NCBI RefSeq assembly: GCF_003751605.1
Contig: NZ_RJVJ01000002.1
Span: forward strand, 1,677,001-1,741,000
Length of the DNA: 64,000 nucleotides
Reading direction: 5' to 3'
Origin: Kitasatospora cineracea
GTDB taxonomy: Bacteria; Actinomycetota; Actinomycetes; Streptomycetales; Streptomycetaceae
Shown here: piece after piece, positions 26,536 through 34,062 of the stretch
Layout: the number at the start of each line of letters is the position of its first letter
Position numbering within the stretch: the first letter of the stretch is position 1
Made by a program: the position numbers and the translations under genes
Notes under the pieces: generated by a model
Told to the model about the DNA's origin: nothing
Seen by the model: only the letters and a program-made list of their open reading frames with translations
Databases searched by the model: none

Positions 26536-27012
26536 CTAGGGCACGGGCACCGGCTCGGGGACCGCGGGCCGGCCGGAACGCAGCTCCGCGATCGCTGCCT
26601 CGAAGTCCTCGAGGTTGTCGAACGCACGGTAGACGGAGGCGAACCTCAGGTACGCCACCACGTCCAGCTCCTTCAGGGGCCCGAGTATGGCCAATCCGAC
26701 GTCGTGCGTCGAGAGTTCGGCGCTGCCGCTGGCCCGGACGCACTCCTCGACCCGCTGGCCGAGCTGGGCCAGCGCGTCCTCGGTGACCGGGCGGCCCTGG
26801 CAGGCCTTGCGGACGCCGGAGATCACCTTCTCGCGGGAGAAGGGCTCGGTGACGCCGCTGCGCTTGATCACCATCAGGGTGGCGGTCTCGACGGTGGTGA
26901 ACCGCCGGCCGCAGTCGGGGCACTGCCGGCGGCGGCGGATCGAGCACCCGTCGTCGCTGGCCCGACTGTCCACGACTCTGCTGTCCTGATGCCGGCAGAA
27001 GGGGCAGTGCAC
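26536..27012 (-). CDS. nrdR: Transcriptional repressor NrdR
   Basis: ATP/dATP-sensing repressor of ribonucleotide reductase genes. The 158-residue protein begins with a zinc ribbon (HCPFCRHQDSRVVDSR, then CPDCGRRFTTVE) and continues into the ATP-cone (VIKRSGVTEPFSREKVISGV, then YLRFASVYRAFD). Length and order are exactly those of the family. GTG at 27012 has GGGAGGGAG upstream. It is the first gene of the nrdRJ pair. A perfect 20-bp palindrome 85 bases upstream fits an NrdR box, so the operon is probably self-regulated. It is transcribed away from lexA. Confidence 0.95.
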   Translation of the reverse strand: MHCPFCRHQDSRVVDSRASDDGCSIRRRRQCPDCGRRFTTVETATLMVIKRSGVTEPFSREKVISGVRKACQGRPVTEDALAQLGQRVEECVRASGSAELSTHDVGLAILGPLKELDVVAYLRFASVYRAFDNLEDFEAAIAELRSGRPAVPEPVPVP

Positions 27013-27067
27013 CTGGAACTCCCTCCCTGCAACCCGACGGCGAACAACTCGCAACACTCTACCCGAA

Positions 27068-27116
27068 CACAACACCTGTGCCCGATCGAGGAGACTAGCC
27101 ACTAGATCTAGTGGCT
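27068..27116 (-). promoter_or_regulatory. Candidate tandem NrdR boxes upstream of nrdR
   Basis: A perfect 20-bp palindrome, AGCCACTAGATCTAGTGGCT, lies at 27097-27116. Its core CACTAGATCTAGTG fits the NrdR consensus acaCwAtATaTwGtgt well. A weaker element, CACAACACCTGTG (27068-27080), is centred about 32 bp away, the three-turn spacing expected of paired boxes. The second box is a poor match and is the uncertain part. Confidence 0.65.
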
Positions 27117-27253
27117 GGCACGCCGCCACGCCGAATGAACCCACCGGTTCCGGGGACAGGCCGCAGGGCCGCGCCATAGACTGTTCGAGTCGAACATGCA
27201 ATCGACTTACACCCGGAGGCTTGATCAAGTCAGCCAACCTCGAATAAGTTCAC

Positions 27254-27269
27254 TCGAACGTGTGTTTGG
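27254..27269 (+). promoter_or_regulatory. SOS (LexA) box of lexA
   Basis: TCGAACGTGTGTTTGG matches the actinobacterial LexA operator TCGAAC-N4-GTTYGA at 13 or 14 of its fixed positions, 72 bases upstream of the lexA start. LexA should repress its own gene here. Confidence 0.8.
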
Positions 27270-27341
27270 CGCAACCTTTCGATAGAGGGGCCAGTTGAGC
27301 TGGGCAGATGGAGCACCAGCCCGACGAGAGGGTCCGCCGCG

Positions 27342-28178
27342 ATGTCCACCCCCAGCGCCACCGGCGTCATGCACACCGCCGAAGCCAAGACCGCCATCCC
27401 GGTGCAGGAGCGTTCCGCGCGCACCGCTGACCAGGAGAGCATGGACCAGGCCATGAGCCGTAGTCAGCCGATCGAGGAGTCCCCGCTCGGTGCGCCCGTT
27501 CCCGTCGTCCGCTCCCTCCCCGGCCGCCCGCCCGGCATCCGCACCGACGAGGCCGGCCTGACCGAGCGTCAGCGCCGGGTCATCGAAGTGATCAGGGACT
27601 CCGTCCAGCGCCGCGGCTACCCGCCGTCCATGCGCGAGATCGGCCAGGCCGTCGGCCTGTCCTCCACCTCCTCGGTCGCGCACCAGCTGATGGCGCTGGA
27701 GCGCAAGGGCTTCCTGCGGCGCGACCCGCACCGTCCGCGCGCCTACGAGGTCCGCGGCGTCGAGGTGGCCCGCCCGGCCGCGGCGGAGACCTCCGGCCGG
27801 CCGTCCACCTCCTACGTGCCGCTGGTCGGCCGGATCGCGGCCGGCGGCCCGATCCTGGCCGAGCAGACCGTCGAGGACGTGTTCCCGCTGCCCCGCCAAC
27901 TGGTCGGCGAGGGCGAGCTGTTCGCGCTGACGGTGAAGGGCGACTCGATGGTCGACGCGGCGATCTGCGACGGCGACTGGGTGACGGTCCGCAAGCAGCC
28001 GGTGGCCGAGAACGGCGACATCGTCGCGGCGATGATCGACGGCGAGGCGACGGTGAAGCGGCTCAAGCGCGAGGACGGCAAGATCTGGCTGATGCCGCAC
28101 AACGCGGCGTACGAGCCGATCCCGGGCGACAACGCGACGATCCTCGGCAAGGTGGTGGCGGTGCTGCGCCGCCTCTGA
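27342..28178 (+). CDS. lexA: SOS repressor LexA
   Basis: Repressor of the SOS regulon that cleaves itself when RecA is activated. The predicted 278 residues include a variable ~70-residue lead. Next comes the winged-helix DNA-binding domain (GLTERQRRVIEVIRDSVQ, then GYPPSMREIGQAVGLSSTSS). Last is the S24 peptidase domain with the Ala-Gly cleavage site in GRIAAGGP, the catalytic Ser in GDSMVDAAI and the catalytic Lys in ATVKRLKR. The start is uncertain: the ATG at 27342 lacks a strong ribosome binding site and a later ATG (27441 or 27453) is possible, since the lead is not conserved. An SOS box lies upstream and a shared terminator downstream. Confidence 0.95.
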   Translation: MSTPSATGVMHTAEAKTAIPVQERSARTADQESMDQAMSRSQPIEESPLGAPVPVVRSLPGRPPGIRTDEAGLTERQRRVIEVIRDSVQRRGYPPSMREIGQAVGLSSTSSVAHQLMALERKGFLRRDPHRPRAYEVRGVEVARPAAAETSGRPSTSYVPLVGRIAAGGPILAEQTVEDVFPLPRQLVGEGELFALTVKGDSMVDAAICDGDWVTVRKQPVAENGDIVAAMIDGEATVKRLKREDGKIWLMPHNAAYEPIPGDNATILGKVVAVLRRL

Positions 28179-28186
28179 ACGCGGCA

Positions 28187-28235
28187 GCACGCGAAGGGGC
28201 CGGACCCGCTCGGCGGGTCCGGCCCCTTCGCGTGC
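28187..28235. terminator. Bidirectional terminator between lexA and the DinG-type helicase
   Basis: A perfect 23-bp stem (28187-28209 with 28213-28235) and three-base loop lies nine bases after the lexA stop and three bases before the stop of the convergent helicase gene. It can end transcription from both sides. Confidence 0.92.
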
Positions 28236-28237
28236 GC

Positions 28238-30328
28238 TCAGCGCTGCTTGACCGGCGGGGCCGCGGCGTCGATCGCGGCCAGCGAGCGGCGGACCTGGTT
28301 GCGGTCGGTGGTGTACCAGAAGTCCGGCATGGAGGAGCGGAAGAAGCCGCCGTAGCGGGCGGTGGCCAGCCGCGGGTCGAGGACCGCGACGATGCCCTTG
28401 TCGTCGGCGGCCCGGACCAGCCGGCCCGCGCCCTGCGCCATCAGCAGCGCGGCGTGCGTCGCCGCGACGGCCATGAAGCCGTTGCCGCCGTGCGCCTCGA
28501 CGTCCTTCTGCCGGGCGCTCATCAGCGGGTCGTCGGGCCGCGGGAAGGGGATCCGGTCCATCACGACGAGCTGGCAGGCGGAGCCGGGCACGTCGACGCC
28601 CTGCCAGAGCGACAGGGTGCCGAACAGGCAGGTCCGCGCGTCGGCGGCGAAGCCCTTGATCAGCTCGCCCAGGGTGTCCTCGCCCTGGAGCAGGATCGGC
28701 ACGTCGAGGCGTTCGCGGAGCTGCTCGGCGGCGGTCTGGGCGGCCCGCATCGAGGAGAACAGGCCGAGCGTGCGGCCGCCGGCCGCGCCGATCAGCTCGG
28801 TGAGCTCGTCCAGCATCTCGGGCCGGTCGGGCTCCCGGCCGGGCGGCGGGAGGTGCTTGGCGACGTAGAGGATGCCCTGCTTGGGGTAGGTGAACGGGGA
28901 GCCGACGTCCAGGCCGCGCCAGTACGGCGGGGCGTCCTCGCCCGTCTCGGCGGCGGGCCCGTCGGGGGTGCGGTGGTCGGGGAGCCTGGTCTCGCCGGGC
29001 AGGCCGAGCGAGGCGGCGACGCCGTTGAAGTCCCCGCCGAGCTTGAGGGTCGCCGAGGTCAGGACGACCGAGCGGTCCCGGTACAGGTTCTCCCGGAGCA
29101 GGCCGGAGACCGACAGCGGGGCGACCCGCAGCGAGGCGGTGCCCAGGCCGTAGCGGTCGGAGCGCTCGATCCAGATCACGTCGTACTCGGAGCCGGTGAG
29201 CAGCCGGTCCACGGTCTCGTGCAGGGTCTCGGCGGAGGCCATCGCCTGCTTGCGGACGGCGTCCTCGTCGGTGAGGCCCTTGTCGCGGGTCTCGCCGAGC
29301 GAGGTGATCACCTGGCGGCAGGCGTCCCGGATGCCGGCCACCGCGTAGCCGAGGTACTCGGGGAGCTCGTCGACCTGGCCGGGCTGGGCTGTCTCCATCA
29401 GGCCGTGGAAGTTCTCGGCGGCGGCCTGGAGGGCGTCCACCGCCTTCTCGTTGGCGAGCTTGGCGGCGCGCTTGACCGCCCGGTTGACGGCGCCGACGGT
29501 GAGCTCGGCGGTGGCCGCGCCGGTGACCCGGTTCACCAGCTCGTGCGCCTCGTCGATGATCAGCAGGCCGTGCTCGGGCAGCACGGGGGCGCCCTCGATC
29601 GCGTCGATCGCCAGCATGGCGTGGTTGGTGACCACCACGTCGGCCAGCTTGGCGCGCTCACGGGCCTGCTCGGCGAAGCACTCCTCGCCGTAGGCGCAGC
29701 GGGAGGCGCCCAGGCACTCCTTGGAGGTGACGGCGAGCTGGGCCCAGGCCTTGTCGGAGACGCCGGGGGTGAGGTCGTCGCGGTCGCCCGTCTCGGTCTC
29801 CTCGGCCCACTCGCGCAGCCGGAGCACGTCCTGGCCGAGCTTGCCGGTGGGGCCGCCGAGCGCGTCGACCGGGTCGAACAGGCCCTCGCCCTCGTCGCTC
29901 GGGGTGCCCTCGTTGGCGCGGTGCAGGCACAGGTAGTTGGAGCGGCCCTTGAGCATGGCGAACAGCGGGCGGCGGCGCAGCACCGGGTGCAGGGCCTCGA
30001 CGGTGCGCGGCAGGTCCCGTTCGACGAGCTGGCGCTGGAGGGCGAGCGTCGCGGTGGCGACGACCACCCGGTCGCCGTGGGCGAGGGCGGGCACCAGGTA
30101 GGCGAGGGACTTTCCGGTGCCGGTGCCGGCCTGGACGAGCAGGTGCTCGCCCTCGTCGACGGCGGCGGAGACGGCTTCGGCCATCCGGACCTGCCCGGGC
30201 CGCTCCGTGCCGCCGACGGCGGCGACGGCGGCGTGCAGCAGCTCGGGGAGGCGGGAGGCGGGGACCGGCGCGGGGGGCTCGGCCGTCTCCGGGCCGCCGG
30301 GCAGGGGTTCGATGGTGTCGTTCGTCAT
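28238..30328 (-). CDS. DinG-type ATP-dependent DNA helicase
   Basis: A 696-residue superfamily 2 helicase of the iron-sulfur XPD/DinG class, which unwinds 5'-3' and can resolve R-loops and forks. Walker A is AGTGTGKSLAYLVPA near residue 72, and the DEAH box is LIIDEAHEL near residue 230. Four cysteines in SNYLCLH, KECLGASRCAYGEECF lie between them, as expected for the 4Fe-4S cluster. The C-terminal helicase motifs include LFSSMRAAQ and GTLSLWQGVDVPG. The ATG at 30328 (MTNDTIEPL) begins the conserved part; an extra 11 codons upstream are unlikely. It converges on lexA, and no SOS box was seen in the short gap before it. Confidence 0.9.
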   Translation of the reverse strand: MTNDTIEPLPGGPETAEPPAPVPASRLPELLHAAVAAVGGTERPGQVRMAEAVSAAVDEGEHLLVQAGTGTGKSLAYLVPALAHGDRVVVATATLALQRQLVERDLPRTVEALHPVLRRRPLFAMLKGRSNYLCLHRANEGTPSDEGEGLFDPVDALGGPTGKLGQDVLRLREWAEETETGDRDDLTPGVSDKAWAQLAVTSKECLGASRCAYGEECFAEQARERAKLADVVVTNHAMLAIDAIEGAPVLPEHGLLIIDEAHELVNRVTGAATAELTVGAVNRAVKRAAKLANEKAVDALQAAAENFHGLMETAQPGQVDELPEYLGYAVAGIRDACRQVITSLGETRDKGLTDEDAVRKQAMASAETLHETVDRLLTGSEYDVIWIERSDRYGLGTASLRVAPLSVSGLLRENLYRDRSVVLTSATLKLGGDFNGVAASLGLPGETRLPDHRTPDGPAAETGEDAPPYWRGLDVGSPFTYPKQGILYVAKHLPPPGREPDRPEMLDELTELIGAAGGRTLGLFSSMRAAQTAAEQLRERLDVPILLQGEDTLGELIKGFAADARTCLFGTLSLWQGVDVPGSACQLVVMDRIPFPRPDDPLMSARQKDVEAHGGNGFMAVAATHAALLMAQGAGRLVRAADDKGIVAVLDPRLATARYGGFFRSSMPDFWYTTDRNQVRRSLAAIDAAAPPVKQR

Positions 30329-30341
30329 GACGCCCCCCAGC

Positions 30342-32120
30342 CTACGGGGCCGGACTGACAACCCGGACCCGCTGGGCGGGGAGGTGGGCGGTGCTGTGCA
30401 GCGGGTTGTCGACCTGCCCGTGGACGGCGGCGTGCGGGCGGTCGGGGCGGTCCCGGTAGCCGTCGAGCAGCAGGCGGTTGCGGTTCAGGCAGAGCCGGTC
30501 GATCCGGGGCTTGAACAGGTCGAACAGCCGGTGGCGGTCGGCGAGTTCGGGGAAGCGGCGCTGGCAGTCGAGGATCTCGGCGCGCAGCAGTTCCCAGAAC
30601 TCCGCTTCCGGCAGCCCGAGTTGGTCCTCCAGCAGCGGGGCGAGGTAGCGGTGGACGCCGATGAACAGGCCGGAGTGCAGGAACTGGCAGAGGTAGTCCG
30701 GGTCCTCCCGGTTGAGCACGTCGGCGATCTCCGCGGGCAGGCCGGCGAGTTCGGGCAGCGGCCGGTCGCTGAGGTTGACGTCGTCGACGAAGTCCTTGAC
30801 GGCGAGCCGGACCGGGACGTCGTCGCGGTCGAAGACCACGATGGCGTTCTCGCCGTGCGGGGAGAACACCAGGCCGTAGCGGTACAGGAAGTGCAGCAGC
30901 GGCGGCAGCATCGCGGCGAACAGCCGGCGCACCCACTCCCGGGGCTCCAGGCCGGAGCGGGCGACGAGTTCGGCGGTCAGCGCCCGCCCGTCGGAGCCGG
31001 TCTGCAGCAGCGCGGCCAGGGTGCGGGCCCGCTCGCCGGGTTCCAGGTACCGGCCGAGCGGTTCGCGCCAGATCGCGCCGAGCAGTTCCTTGTACTGGTA
31101 GGGGGCGTCGGGCAGGTCCCGGTACAGCGGGTGCTCGACGGTGACCGAGGCGATCTCGCCGAGCAGGATCACCCGGCACTCGTCGCGCAGGTACGGGTCG
31201 GTGTCGCGCAGGTGGTGGATCCAGGCGGTGACGGCGGGCGCGGCGAGGGCGCGTTCGGTGGGCAGGCCGCGCCAGACCAGGGTGTTGAGGATGGCGAGCG
31301 GCAGTTTGACGGTGCAGCGGTCGGGGCGGCTGAGGTTGAAGAAGGAGCGGATGGACTGCTGGGGCAGCCGCAGGTCGCCGTCGCTGGGCAGCGGGATGAT
31401 CCGGCCGTCGGCGATCCACGGCGCGAACAGGCCGACCACGGTCTCGTCCCACTGCCAGGGGTGCACCGGGAGCAGCCAGAACTCGTCGGCGCGCTCGCCG
31501 AGTTGGGTGCGGAAGGCGGGGTCGAGTTCGGTGTCGTAGACGGTCGGGTCGCCGCGGAACTCGGCCAGGCTCTTGTGCACGGCGAGCCAGGGCAGCGGGC
31601 GGGGCAGCCGGGCCTCGGGGGTCCAGCCGGCCGCGTCGGTGGCGGAGAAGCCGAGCCGGCCCTTGTTGGCGACGATCCACGGGTGGCCGGTCTGCCGGCC
31701 CTCCAGGGCGACGTGGTCGAGGTCGGCGAGCTCGGCGGCGGTCAGCGCGGTGGCCCGCAGGTGGGCGTCGGCGATCAGGGTGGCGGTGAGTTCGCGGACC
31801 AGGTGGCCGGTGGTGTCGCCGCTCGCCCCGAGGACGTGCCGGGCCTGCTGGAGGAAGCGCAGCGGGTCGCCGCCGCCCTCGATCGAGGCCGCCTCGACCC
31901 GCCAGCTGCCGTACGCGCCGCGGCGGGCGGCGAACCGGTAGTCGGCGTCGGGGAGGCGCAGCAGGTAGCGGCCGTCGCCGTCGGGCTGCGGGTGGAGCAG
32001 TTCCTCGTAGGCGAATTCGCCGAGCAGTTTGGCGAGCATGTCCCGTCCGGCGGCTTGCCAGTGCCCGGTGGTGAGCTGGGGTGGCAGGTGGAGCACGGGG
32101 TCAGCGGCTGGCTGCGGCAC
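30342..32120 (-). CDS. IucA/IucC-family siderophore synthetase (IucC position)
   Basis: A 592-residue NIS (NRPS-independent siderophore) synthetase, which adenylates a carboxylate of citrate or a derivative and joins it to a hydroxamate amine. Family motifs include GHPWIVANKGRLGFS, with the ATP-contacting HP and K of GHP...KGRxG. VHPWQWDETVVGLF near residue 245 follows, then ESIRSFFNLSR-like strands and FSPHGENAIVVFDRDDVP near residue 430. The ferric-iron-transporter-like C-terminal region ends the protein. It is last in a four-gene operon and its start overlaps the monooxygenase stop by 20 bases. The operon order implies it performs the second condensation. Confidence 0.9.
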   Translation of the reverse strand: MPQPAADPVLHLPPQLTTGHWQAAGRDMLAKLLGEFAYEELLHPQPDGDGRYLLRLPDADYRFAARRGAYGSWRVEAASIEGGGDPLRFLQQARHVLGASGDTTGHLVRELTATLIADAHLRATALTAAELADLDHVALEGRQTGHPWIVANKGRLGFSATDAAGWTPEARLPRPLPWLAVHKSLAEFRGDPTVYDTELDPAFRTQLGERADEFWLLPVHPWQWDETVVGLFAPWIADGRIIPLPSDGDLRLPQQSIRSFFNLSRPDRCTVKLPLAILNTLVWRGLPTERALAAPAVTAWIHHLRDTDPYLRDECRVILLGEIASVTVEHPLYRDLPDAPYQYKELLGAIWREPLGRYLEPGERARTLAALLQTGSDGRALTAELVARSGLEPREWVRRLFAAMLPPLLHFLYRYGLVFSPHGENAIVVFDRDDVPVRLAVKDFVDDVNLSDRPLPELAGLPAEIADVLNREDPDYLCQFLHSGLFIGVHRYLAPLLEDQLGLPEAEFWELLRAEILDCQRRFPELADRHRLFDLFKPRIDRLCLNRNRLLLDGYRDRPDRPHAAVHGQVDNPLHSTAHLPAQRVRVVSPAP

Positions 32121-33498
32121 GCTCGGTTCCTTCCTGGGGTCGTGGGAGCACCGCCGGCTGCGGGGCGGGTCCGGGGGCGGCGGGCGGCGCGAAGGTGGTC
32201 CAGGCGGTGCGCTGGGGCAGCGGGTGGAGGGTCTTGCCCGCGACGGCGTTGAGGATCACGGCGGCGCGGTGCGCGCCGAGCCCGAGGTCCGGGGTGCCGA
32301 CACCGTGAGTGTGCAGCTCGGCGTTCTGGACGTACAGACCACCGGTGAGTTCCGGCCGGGTGGCGACCCGGTGGTCGAGGTCGACCCGGTAGCGGCCCCG
32401 CTCGTCCCAGTCGATCAGGTCGGCGATCGGGTCGAGGGCGGCGGGGCGCACCGCGCGGTAGCCGGTGGCGAGCACCACGGCGTCGGTGCGGACCAGGTGG
32501 CGGCGGCCGGAGTCGCCGTGCCGGCAGTGCAGTTCGAGGCCGCCGCCGGGGCTCTGCGCGGCCTCGGTGACGGCGGTGCCGGGGAGGATCTCGACGGGTT
32601 CGGCGTCGATCGGGCGGCCGACGGTGCGCTCGTACAGGTGGTCGTGGATCTCGGCGAGGGTCTCGGCGCTGGCGGCCTTGTGCAGCTGCCACTGGGCGGG
32701 GACGAGGGCGTCCCGGACGTCGGCGGGCAGGCCGTGGAAGTAGCGGGTGTAGTCGGGGGTGAACTGCTCCAGGCCGAGCTTGGAGTACTCCATCGGGGCG
32801 ATCGCCCGGGTGCGGGTGAGCCAGCGCAGCCGGGTGCCGTCGCCGGCCCGGTGGCGCAGCAGGTCGAGGAAGACCTCGGCGCCGGACTGGCCGGATCCGA
32901 CCACCGTGACGTCCCGGGCGGCGTCCAGGGCGCGGCGCCGGGTCAGGTAGTCGGCGGAGTGCAGCACGGCGGGGTGCCGGTCCAGCGGGGCGAAGGCCGC
33001 GGGGCGGACGGGTTCGGTGCCGGTGCCGAGGACGAGGTGGCGGGCCCGGTGCACCGCGCCGGCGGCGTGCACCAGGTAGAGCCGCTGCCCGGCGTCCCAG
33101 TGGACGGCGGTGACGGGGCTGCCGAAGCGGCAGTTGGGGAGCCGGTCGGCGGCCCACCGGCAGTAGTGGTCGTACTCGCGGCGGGGCAGTTGGAAGCGCT
33201 CGCCGAAGTAGAACGGGAACAGCCGCTGCTGGTCGCGCAGGTAGTTGAGGAACGACCACGGGTTGGTCGGGTCGACCAGGGTGACCAGGTCGGCCAGGAA
33301 CGGGACCTGCATCCGGGCGCCGTCGACGAGCATGCCGGGGTGCCAGCGGAACTCGGGCCTGGCGTCGAGGAACAGCGCGCTGACGGTCTCGGCCCGGTCG
33401 GCGAGCGCGGCCAGCGAGAGGTTGAACGGGCCGATGCCGACGCCGATCAGGTCGTACGGCTCGGGCGGCCGGCCCGCCGTGTCGTCGTGGGAGGTCAT
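32101..33498 (-). CDS. L-lysine/L-ornithine N-monooxygenase (IucD/PvdA family)
   Basis: A 465-residue FAD- and NADPH-dependent hydroxylase that makes the N-hydroxylated diamine needed for a hydroxamate siderophore. The FAD motif is DLIGVGIGPFNLSLAAL near residue 16, the signature RMQVPFLADLVTL is near residue 62, and VTVVGSGQSGAEVFLDLL (NADPH site) is near residue 195. ATGYR near residue 355 is the usual C-terminal motif. Sequence alone does not separate lysine from ornithine as substrate. With no decarboxylase gene beside it, lysine used directly, as in aerobactin, is the simpler reading. ATG at 33498, seven bases after the acetyltransferase stop. Confidence 0.9.
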   Translation of the reverse strand: MTSHDDTAGRPPEPYDLIGVGIGPFNLSLAALADRAETVSALFLDARPEFRWHPGMLVDGARMQVPFLADLVTLVDPTNPWSFLNYLRDQQRLFPFYFGERFQLPRREYDHYCRWAADRLPNCRFGSPVTAVHWDAGQRLYLVHAAGAVHRARHLVLGTGTEPVRPAAFAPLDRHPAVLHSADYLTRRRALDAARDVTVVGSGQSGAEVFLDLLRHRAGDGTRLRWLTRTRAIAPMEYSKLGLEQFTPDYTRYFHGLPADVRDALVPAQWQLHKAASAETLAEIHDHLYERTVGRPIDAEPVEILPGTAVTEAAQSPGGGLELHCRHGDSGRRHLVRTDAVVLATGYRAVRPAALDPIADLIDWDERGRYRVDLDHRVATRPELTGGLYVQNAELHTHGVGTPDLGLGAHRAAVILNAVAGKTLHPLPQRTAWTTFAPPAAPGPAPQPAVLPRPQEGTERAAASR

Positions 33499-33504
33499 GT
33501 CGTC

Positions 33505-34062
33505 CTAGGTGGCGGCGGGGGTGTCGGCGCGCCGACGGATCATCAGGGCGGCGCGCTTGTCGGGCAGGTCGAGGTCGGCGACGCGGTCGAACCCGGCGCG
33601 CGCGAACGCCCGGACGGAGGGCGTGTTGCGGACGTCGGGTTCGGCGAGCACCCGGGTGCAGCGGGGTTCGCGCCGCAGCAGCCGGGTGGCGATCGCGTCG
33701 AGCAGCGGGGCGGCCAGGCCCCGGCCGCGGGCGGCGGGGGCCAGCAGCAGGTGCACGCCCAGGTCGTGCGGGCGGGCGGGGTAGTGCGCGGCCAGCGGGT
33801 CGAGGTCGGCCCGGTACAGCTCGAAGTAGCCGGTGGGCGTGCCGTCGAGCAGGGCCAGGACGGGGCGGCTGCGGCCGTCGCCGTCGAGCTGGGCGGCGAG
33901 GTGGTCGGCGGTGGTCCGCGGCGGGCCCGCGAGGGCCCACCAGCGGTCGGTGTCCGGGTCGTTCATCCAGCCGGTGAGCAGGTCCAGGTCGGCGTCCAAC
34001 CGCACGGTGGGCAGGACGAGTTCACCGGCCGCGGTGGGTATCGTCCCGGTCGCCGGGATCAC
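33505..34062 (-). CDS. GNAT acetyltransferase, siderophore-type (IucB-like)
   Basis: A 185-residue GNAT acyltransferase expected to acetylate the N-hydroxylated amine. The acetyl-CoA site is LGVHLLLAPAARGRGLAAPL, with the R-G-x-G pattern. GYFELYRADLDPLAAHY matches the substrate strand seen in siderophore acetyltransferases such as IucB. The ending VRAFARAGFDRV is the usual GNAT helix. GTG at 34062 overlaps the stop of the upstream synthetase gene (GTGA), so the two are coupled. Its place between synthetase and monooxygenase supports the role. Confidence 0.85.
   Translation of the reverse strand: MIPATGTIPTAAGELVLPTVRLDADLDLLTGWMNDPDTDRWWALAGPPRTTADHLAAQLDGDGRSRPVLALLDGTPTGYFELYRADLDPLAAHYPARPHDLGVHLLLAPAARGRGLAAPLLDAIATRLLRREPRCTRVLAEPDVRNTPSVRAFARAGFDRVADLDLPDKRAALMIRRRADTPAAT

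Noticed and set aside
27182..27196. TGTTCGAGTCGAACA as a second LexA box
   Set aside because: Half-sites face the wrong way (GTTC before GAAC) and the spacing is odd; kept only as an unexplained palindrome.
28238..30328. SOS box in front of the DinG-type gene
   Set aside because: The short gap before its start shows no GAAC-N4-GTTC pattern, so LexA control is not supported here.
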